From positions 73,392,919-73,456,918 of the forward strand of contig CM057464.1 in NCBI GenBank assembly GCA_030035585.1: DNA of 64,000 nt. The letters are read 5' to 3'. The stretch comes from Dugong dugon (Eukaryota > Chordata > Mammalia > Sirenia > Dugongidae). A program made the position numbers and the translations under genes. Position 1 is the first letter of the stretch, and each line of letters starts with the position of its first letter. The notes below the pieces were generated by a model. That model was not told the DNA's origin. It worked only from the letters and a program-made list of their open reading frames with translations, and made no database searches. Shown piece after piece: positions 56,900-64,000 of this stretch.

Positions 56900-57910
56900 T
56901 ATAATGTGCCAACCACAGTTCCATCTCCCTGGAGATATAGCCCTAAACAAAGCAGACAAGGGCCTTGAGCCAAGGGAACTTCAGTGGGCAGCGGACACTG
57001 ATGATTAACAAGGGGATCGATACAGAAACAAGAAAATATCAGATAGTAATAAGTGGGATTGAAGCAATTAGATGAGGGAAATATGATAAGGCATGATTAG
57101 GTAGATACTTTGATTTGAGTGGTCACAAACATCCTCTCCAAGAAGGTGGCATCTATATTGAAACCTGATTGGCAAAAGTCAGGAACTAACAGAGGAAAGA
57201 AAAGTATTGCAGAGGGAACAGTTAGTGCAAAGGCCCTGGGGCAGGTAGGTATTGGAGAGACTGAGGGAAGGCCGGTTTGGCATACTGCGCAAGGGGAGAG
57301 GTAGCCTGAGTGGAACTGAAAAGCAAACAGAAAGGCATTCTCTTAGGCCAAATAAGGAGTTTTAATTTTATTTTAAACAAAATGGAAAATTCTTTGTTAG
57401 GAGTATGACATGATCTAATTTATATTTTGAAAAGATCACTCCTGCTGCTGCATTGATTGGAAAATGGGCAAATGAGGAAGCCAGAAGTCGTTTTAAATGA
57501 TTATGCCTCAGACAAGGATGATCACAGAACAGTACAGGTTTGTGATAGGTTTTGGAATTAGAGTCATCAGGACTTATTGACTCCAATTAGTCCTGGGAAA
57601 GAGAGCATTCACAGATGAGTCCTTGTTTTTTGTCCTCATCAGTAGGGAAGGTGGAGGAGCCACTGACTGAGTTAAGTAAGACTGGGAAAAAAACAGGCTG
57701 GGGGAAGAGGGAGCAGTGGATGAAGACTTAGGAACTGGACATAATAGATTTGAGATGCCCATTAAAATTGCAAGTAGAGATTAGGCATTGATTTTAGAGA
57801 TAAGAAAGAGATCACCACTGAAAATACAGATTTAGAGGTTACTAGCATATGGATGATACAAATCAACTAGGGAAACAGAGAAATATGGGGATTCGTCCTC
57901 AAACCCTGAA
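56900..57910 (-). mobile_element. L2-type LINE fragment
   Basis: AAGGCCCTGGGGCAGGTAG, GAGTATGACATGATCTAATT, AAAAGATCACTCCTGCTGCT and TTACTAGCATATGGATGATA are the reverse complement of L2 landmarks in the right order. Confidence 0.75.
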
Positions 57911-58263
57911 GCATATGTCCAGTTTCTTAGATTTACTTATTGAATATATCCAATTAGATGTCTTCTTGTTACCTGAAATTATATTCCAGTATTATTTTCT
58001 GACTGACTAAAGCAAGGTACCTTTTCCAGTTGCCACACATGCACACGTACCATATCAGTGTCTTCTCAGTTTCTTAAGCTCAACACCTGGAGGTTATTTT
58101 TATTTCATACCTATAGACATCATTCATGAGATTCATTCTTCTTGTTACTTGACTCAACATTTTTACTCATTATCCCACTTTCAACTCTGGTTTGGGCTCA
58201 TCACTTTATTCCTATCACTTTACTCTTTGTAGTAAATTTCATCTCTCATCATTCAAGTCTGTT

Positions 58264-58366
58264 ACAAACAAACCCATTGCCATCAAGTTGGTTCCAACTC
58301 ATAGCAACCCTATTGGACAGAGTGGAACTGTCCTATAGGGTTTCCAAGGCTGTAATGTTTATAAAT
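58264..58366 (-). mobile_element. AfroSINE, third type, 3' part (split by an RTE LINE)
   Basis: AAACAAACCCATTGCCATCA tail through TCCAAGGCTGTAATGTTTAT. It continues at 60915 with AAGCAGACTACC, exactly as the copy at 9031-9208 continues. Confidence 0.93.
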
Positions 58367-60440
58367 AGATCCGTCTGTATGAAGTACAACGCTGTCAGTG
58401 ATAGGATAATATCCATTCACCTGCAAGGAAGACCAGTTAATACAACAACTATTATTCAAATTTATGCACCAACCACTAAGGCCAAAGATGAAGAAATTGA
58501 AGATTTTTACCAACTTCTATAGTCTGAAATTGATAGAACATTAGGATGCATTGATAATTACTGGTGATTGGAGTGTGAAAATTGGAAACAAAGAAGGGTC
58601 GATAGTTGGAAAATATGGTCTTGGTGATAGATATGATGCCAGAGATCACATGATATCATGACAGAATTTTGCAAGACCAATGACTTGTTCATTGCAAATA
58701 CCTTTTTTTCACCAACGTAAATGCCAACTGTACATGTGGACCTCACCAGTTGGAATACAAAGAAGGCAAATCAACTACATGTGTGGAAAGAGACAATGGA
58801 AATGCTCAATATCATCAGTCGAGACAAGGCCAGGGGCCAACTGCGGAACAGACCATCAATTGCTCATATGCAAGTTCAAGTTGAAACTGAAGAAAATTAG
58901 AACAAGTCCATGAGAGCCAAAGTACGACCTTGAGTATATCCCACCTGAATTTAAAGACCATCTCAAGAATAGGTTGGATGCTTGAACACTAATGACCAAA
59001 GACCAGATGAGTCATGGAATGACATCAAGGACATCATACATGAAGAAAGCAAGAGGTCATTAAAAGAAAGAAAAGACCAAAATAGATGTCAGAAGAGACT
59101 CAAACTTGCTCTTGAACATCGAGTAGCTAAAGCAAATGGAAGAAATAATAAAGTAAAAGAGCTGAACAGAAAATTTCAGAGGGCAGCTCCAGAAGACAAA
59201 GTTAAAGTTATCGTAATGACAAGTGCAAAGACCTGGAGTTAGCAAACCAAAAGGGAGGAGCACACTCAGCATTTCTCAAGCTGAAAGAACTGAAGAAAAA
59301 AATCAAGCCTCAAGTTGTAATATTGAAGGATTCTACAGGGAAAATATTAAATGATGCAGGAAGTATCAAAAGAAGATGGAAGGAATACACAGAGTCACTA
59401 TACCAAAAAGAATTTGTCAACATTCAACCATTTCAGGAGGTAGCATAGGTTCAGCCACCGATGGTACTGAAGGAAGAGGTCGAAGGTGCACTGAAGGCAT
59501 TGGCGAAAAACAAGGCTCCAGGAATTGATGAAATACCAATTGAGATGTTTCGACAAATGGATGCAGTGCTGGAAGTGTTCACTCGTCTATGCCAAGAAAT
59601 TTGGAAGACAGCTACCTGGCCAACCAACTAGAAGAGATCTATATTTATGCCTATTCCAAAGAAGTATGGTCCAGTTGAATGCAGAAATTATCAAACTATA
59701 TCATTAATATCACATGCAAGTAAAATTTTGCTAAAGATCATTCAAAACTGGCTGCAGCAATGCATCGACAGGGAACTGCAGGAAATTCAAGCTGGATTCA
59801 GAAGACGACATGGAAAAGGGATATCACTGCTGATGTCAGATGGATCCTGGCTGAAAGCAGAGAATACCAGAAAGATATTTACCTGTGTTTTATTTACTAT
59901 GCAAAGGCATTCGACTGTGTGGATCATAACAAACTGGATAACATTGCAAAGAATGAGAATTGCAGAACACTTAATTGTGCTCATGAGAAACCTATACATA
60001 GATCAAGAGGCAGTCATTCAAACAGAACAAGGAAAGGTGTATGTCAGGGTTGTGTCCTTTCACCATACGTATTCAATCTGTATGCAGAGCAAGCTGGACT
60101 ATATGAACAAGAACGGGGCATCACAATTGGAGGAAGTCTCATTAACAACCTTCATTATGCAGTGACACAACCTTGCTTGCTGAAAGTGAAGAGGGCTTGA
60201 AGCCCTTACTGATGAAGATCAAAAACTACAGCCTTCAGTAAGGATTACGCCTCAACATAAAGAAAATGAAAATCCTCACAACTGGACCAATAAGCAACAT
60301 CATGATAACCAGAGAAAAGATTGAAGTTGTCAAGGATTTCATTTTATTTGGATCTACAATCAACACCCATGGAAGCAGCAGTTGAGAAATCAAAAGATGC
60401 ATTGCGTTGGGCAAATCTACTGCAAAAGACCTCTTTAAAG
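58367..60440 (+). pseudogene. RTE LINE polyprotein remnant (endonuclease + reverse transcriptase)
   Basis: Visible pieces: endonuclease end near 58380-58520 (DRIISIHLQGRPVNTT, IQIYAPTTKAKDEEIE), a Lys/Arg-rich linker near 58980-59240, and reverse transcriptase around 59880-60200 (YYAKAFDCVDHNKL, GVCQGCVLSPYVFNLYAEQ). The YADD box at about 60155-60165 is broken by an apparent 2-bp deletion. Many stops and frameshifts: a long-dead copy. Confidence 0.92.
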
Positions 60441-60914
60441 TGTTAAAAAGCAGAGATGTCACCTTGAAGACTAAGGTGCACCTGACTCAAGCCATGGTAT
60501 TTTCAGTCTGCTCATAAGCACGCAAAAAGTGGACAACGAATATGGAAGAATTGATGCCTTTGAATTATGGCATTGACGAAGAATATTGAATATACCATGC
60601 ACTGCCAGAAGAATGAAAAAGATCTGTCTTGGAAGAAATACAGCCAGATGCTCCTTAGAAGCAAGGGTACACATACTTTGGCCATGTTATCGGAAGGGAT
60701 CAGTCCCTGGAGAAGGGCATCATGCTTGGTAAAGTAGAGGATCAGTGAAAAAGAGGAAGACCCTCAATGAGATGGATTGACACATTGGCTGCAACAATGG
60801 ACTCAAGCATAAAAACGATTCTGAGGATGGCACAGGACCAGGCAGTATTTTGTTCAGTTGTACATAGGGTTGCTCTGAGTCGGAATCGACTTGATGGCAC
60901 CTAAAAACAACAAA
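58367..60914 (+). mobile_element. RTE/BovB-clade LINE, 5'-truncated (about 2.5 kb)
   Basis: It begins inside the endonuclease region and runs through the reverse transcriptase to a 3' end with TGAGTCGGAATCGACTTGAT and CTAAAAACAACAA. Inserted in an AfroSINE, with diverged flanks GTTTATA / GTTCACA as probable target duplication. Confidence 0.93.
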
Positions 60915-61044
60915 GTTCACAGAAGCAGACTACCATGTGTTTCTCTCATGGAGCTGCAGGTGGGTTTGAACCGCCAACCTTTTGGTTAACAGCCAAGTGC
61001 TTTGGTTAACAGCCAAGCACTTAACTACTGTGCCACTAGGGCTC
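60915..61044 (-). mobile_element. AfroSINE, third type, 5' part
   Basis: Continues the SINE cut at 58366 and ends at TGTGCCACTAGGGCTC. It contains a 20-bp tandem duplication (60981-61000 and 61001-61020, TTTGGTTAACAGCCAAG...). Confidence 0.93.
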
Positions 61045-61125
61045 TTTATGTAGCTATTTGTAATAAATAGCTACTAGAAAAATAAATTAAGTTAAATTCC
61101 TTAAACATCTCTTTTCATTATGTCA

Positions 61126-61323
61126 TTGTTGCTGTTAGTTGCCATTAAGTCAATTACAACTCATGGCAACCCCATGTGTGCAGAGTAGAACTATTCAATA
61201 GTGTTTTCAAGGTTGTGAGCTTTTGGAAGCAGACTGCCAGGCCTGTCTTCTGAGGTGCCTCTGGGTAGGTTCAAACTGCCAACCTTTTGACTAGTAGTCA
61301 GTGTTTGTGCCACCCAGGAACTC
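61126..61323 (-). mobile_element. AfroSINE, long type
   Basis: TTGTTGCTGTTAGTTGCCAT tail, CAGGCCTGTCTTCTGAGGTG middle, CCACCCAGGAACTC head. The 13-bp target duplication CTCTTTTCATTAT is at 61109-61121 and 61324-61336. Confidence 0.96.
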
Positions 61324-61336
61324 CTCTTTTCATTAT

Positions 61337-62010
61337 AATTCACTACATTTGGAAACAAATCCTACGCAAACTTTCAGCTTTGCTTGCAAGACTTTTCCCA
61401 CTAATTTGTCAATCTTTTATATAGCTTCTTTCCTCCAGCCAAATATAATGTTTTCTGTATTCAAACAAAACATAGCCATTATTGCTTCCTTGCCTTTTCA
61501 TATGTTTCTTCTTCGATACAGATTGTCCTCCTACTCCTTTCTTTTCCAAACTTCTGGGCATCTAGTTTCTTTCAGAACACAGCTAAACTCCCAGAGATTT
61601 TCTTATACTTGATAACTGACTATTCATTCCTTTTCTTGATGTTTCCTACATATTTTGTATTTATTTACATTAGAGACCTGTCTTTAGCTGAATCGAAAAT
61701 TCCTTTAGTGATTCACTTTTTTACCATTTATTTTAATACACACTGCTGGCCCACACATGTGCATATAAAGAACATCTAGAAAATATTCTTCTCATACCAC
61801 GCATTCAATAGGCGTACTTGATAAAATTAAGCATATAAGAATAACAAGATTTTTAAATTGCACACTGCTGCTTATGATATTTTATTACATTTTAAATTCT
61901 TTGAATCTTTTTATCTGCCTGTATTGTCATCTCTATGCAAACAGTAAGATTCTTCATTGTAGAGAATGTCTCCCATCTTTTCTTTTGTGCCGTTATATTA
62001 ACTTGACATA
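61337..62010 (+). mobile_element. L2-type LINE 3' part, decayed
   Basis: CAGATTGTCCTCCTACTCC, GAACACAGCTAAACTCCCAG and AGAATGTCTCCCATCTTTTC TTTTGTGCC follow the L2 3' end. A stretch around 61700-61870 looks inserted. Confidence 0.5.
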
Positions 62011-62976
62011 TAGCATACTATTAATTCATTTCTGTTATAGCTCAGTGACTCTGTATGTTACATTATACTAGGTTTTCGAAGCTTAGATTTAAATTTGATA
62101 AGAAATTTCAAAATAGCTATGAACTGTATGTAACCTCTAGGAAAGGGATTGGAAGTTCTATAAAGTACTGTAAAGTAGTTGCAAACTTTAATTTTCCAGA
62201 AATTATGTTATTATATTAAAAGACTATGATTGGCATTGTAACTGGTGTAGTTTGTGCAGACTAAATTTACAATCCTGTGTACACTGAATACAGTGAACTC
62301 TGCCCTTTAGTGGATGAGGCTGGTGCCCACAAATCCTGCCTCTGTTTATAACTCCTGGCACCCTAAATTTACTTATTAAGCCACAGAGATTACGTTTTGA
62401 AGGCATCAACATTCTTAAAATACATGCAATAGCAGAGACCTATTTAGCATTATAACATGTTAGAATTAGAATTGTAGCTATTTTGCTGTCCATGTCCTCA
62501 TTCCAGAAACGAGGAAACTGAGGCCTGAGCTCATGTGGCTATATAGCTCAGCAGAAGCCAGGTCTTTCCCCTTTTCCCCCAAAACTGGATTTTCTATACC
62601 TGCCAGAATATTGTATATGATATATAGTATCATTTTTCACTCCATAAAAACATGGTAGGCAGAAATATAAATGCACAGCAAATTTTCTTTGGGGTTCCTT
62701 GGAACACAGAAAATTATGGGTGGATTCAAAGCCAGGACATAAGTTGTTTTGTTATTTGAAATATGAATTTGTATTTAAAATATGAATATTGAGGTGAGGA
62801 GATAAATGTAACCATGTAATGAATTAAGCTGCCCTAAATTATATTAACCAGAGAAAACAAATATACTCTCTTGTTGACATTGAATGAGACATTTTTCTTA
62901 ATCAAATTATATATTATCATTGACCTTTTAACTTAGCAAAATTAAAATTTTCCAATTTTGATTTTTTTTTTTTCAG
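62011..62976. other. End of the FAM83B intron before the last exon
   Basis: A MIR-like piece in reverse at about 62470-62570 (CATTCCAGAAACGAGGAAAC TGAGG). The rest is unassigned. It closes with a T-rich tract and CAG at 62974-62976. Confidence 0.6.
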
Positions 62977-64000
62977 CTACATGTGGTCATTTGAAAAAGC
63001 TCACCTCAGCATGGTTCAGATTATCACAGGACAACTTGTTGAGTCCTTTGATGAAGAATTTAGAACACTCTATGCCAGATCCTGTGTCCCCAGTTCATTT
63101 GCTCAGGAAGAATCTGCAAGGGTGAAACAGGGCAAAGCCCTCTGGGAGAATGGCACTTACCAGCATGCAGTATCTTCCTTAGCTTCTGTTTCCAGCCAAA
63201 GAAACCTTTTTGGTAGACAAGACAATATTCACAAACTGGATTCCAGTTGCTTCAAAAACAGAGGGATATATACTCTAAATGAACATGACAAGTATAGCAT
63301 AAGGAATCATGTATACAAACCTCATTTTATTCCAAATTTTAATGGTCCAAATACAATCCGTCAGCAACAACCCAGTCAGTTAAATGAAAATTGGAAAAGA
63401 CATAGTTATGCCGGAGAGCAGCCAGAAACAGCGCCATACCTGCTGCTTAACAGGGCTCTGAATCGAGCCAATAATCCACCCAGTAATTGGAAAAGGCCTT
63501 CAGATAGTCTCAGTGTAGCATCATCATCACGGGGACACTACACAAACCACCATAACACACCTGCCCAGAGTTTTGCTAATCGGCTCGCCCAGAGAAAAAC
63601 AACAAATCTTGCAGAAAGGAATTCAGATGTGCGGAGGTCTTTTAGTGGGACAGATAATCATATTCGCTTTTTGCAACAACGAATGCCAACCCTTGAACAT
63701 ACCACAAAGTCATTCCTGCGTAACTGGAGAATTGAATCCTACTTAAATGATCATTCAGAGGCTGCACCTGATTCAGCTCTGGGTGACCGTTTTGAGGGCT
63801 ATGATAGTTCTGAGAATTTGAAAGCCAATGCCCTTTATACTCATTCTCGGCTTCGTTCATCTTTTGTATTTAAACCAACTTTACCAGAGCAGCGGGAAGT
63901 TAACAGTTGTACAACTGGATCCTCCAATTCAACAATCATTGGTTCCCAAGGAAGTGACACATCTAGAGAGGTCCCAGACACCCTTGCAAGTATAGAGCAT
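62977..64000 (+). CDS. FAM83B: FAM83B, start of the last coding exon (continues past window end)
   Basis: The acceptor is a run of T ending in CAG at 62974-62976. The first base completes a split Ser codon, then 341 codons are open to the end of the window with no stop. The first ~35 residues ([20 protein letters not shown]...) finish the FAM83 domain. The rest is Ser/Asn/Arg-rich, probably disordered, and matches the FAM83B C-terminal region (for example [13 protein letters not shown] and [20 protein letters not shown]). Human FAM83B is about 1011 residues, so several hundred codons should lie beyond the window. Around 63770 the sequence reads [10 protein letters not shown], where I recall three more residues in human, an in-frame length difference. 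Purifying selection is suggested by the open frame and close similarity. Confidence 0.96.

Larger units (their letters stand above)
52813..62976 (+). other. FAM83B intron between exons 4 and 5
   Basis: Bounded by GT at 52813-52814 and AG at 62975-62976. It holds MIR, AfroSINE and L2 copies and the 2.5-kb RTE LINE. No recognisable extra exon was seen. Confidence 0.9.

Noticed and set aside
58142..58522. 126-codon frame on the + strand
   Set aside because: It reads through a SINE in antisense into the RTE endonuclease remnant; not a host gene.
1..64000. CRISPR arrays, bacterial operons, tRNA or rRNA genes
   Set aside because: The sequence is mammalian nuclear DNA; the only tRNA-like segments are SINE and MIR heads, which are not functional tRNAs.

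Overview
The window is eukaryotic, nuclear and mammalian. About 28 copies or pieces of one tRNA-derived SINE are present. Its head carries an RNA polymerase III B-box-like segment (GTTCRAATCC) and its tail reads like ACTCGACGGCAACGGGTTT. I recognise this as AfroSINE, a family confined to Afrotheria. Together with an RTE/BovB-clade LINE that has the same tail, it points to an afrotherian, most likely an elephant or another paenungulate. The exact species cannot be fixed from the sequence. Old mammalian repeats (L2, MIR, MLT1) fill much of the remainder.

Only one host gene is visible, FAM83B on the + strand, and only part of it. Three coding exons are present: 51652-51816, 52688-52812 and 62977 to beyond the window end. 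They have canonical AG/GT borders and join in frame into an uninterrupted 438-codon stretch: the end of the FAM83 (DUF1669) domain followed by the start of the long, low-complexity C-terminal part. The first coding exon, with the start codon, is not in the window. Positions 1-51651 are therefore read as the large intron before exon 3, and 52813-62976 as the intron before the last exon.

Layout. 1-33000: intron with scattered AfroSINEs, MIR, L2, an MLT1 LTR, two ERVL/MaLR-like LTRs, an RTE tail fragment, an L1 3' end, and an unusual pair of foldback (palindromic) elements at 10895-11481. 33018-46864: a nest of two L1 elements on the - strand. The outer one (10-bp target duplication) is split by a complete, about 8.4-kb L1 (34338-42728, 16-bp target duplication). 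The inner L1 has a 5' UTR with two tandem promoter-like monomers, a broken ORF1, a Lys-rich small ORF touching ORF2, and a broken ORF2. 46865-51651: SINE cluster, old L1 piece, and an L2 element split by a third LTR. 51652-64000: the FAM83B exons, with SINEs, MIRs, an antisense L2 and a 2.5-kb RTE LINE that landed inside an AfroSINE.

Nearly everything apart from the three exons is transposable-element history. The strongest observations are the insertion chronologies readable from target-site duplications, the monomeric L1 promoter, the conserved small ORF ahead of L1 ORF2, and the foldback pair.
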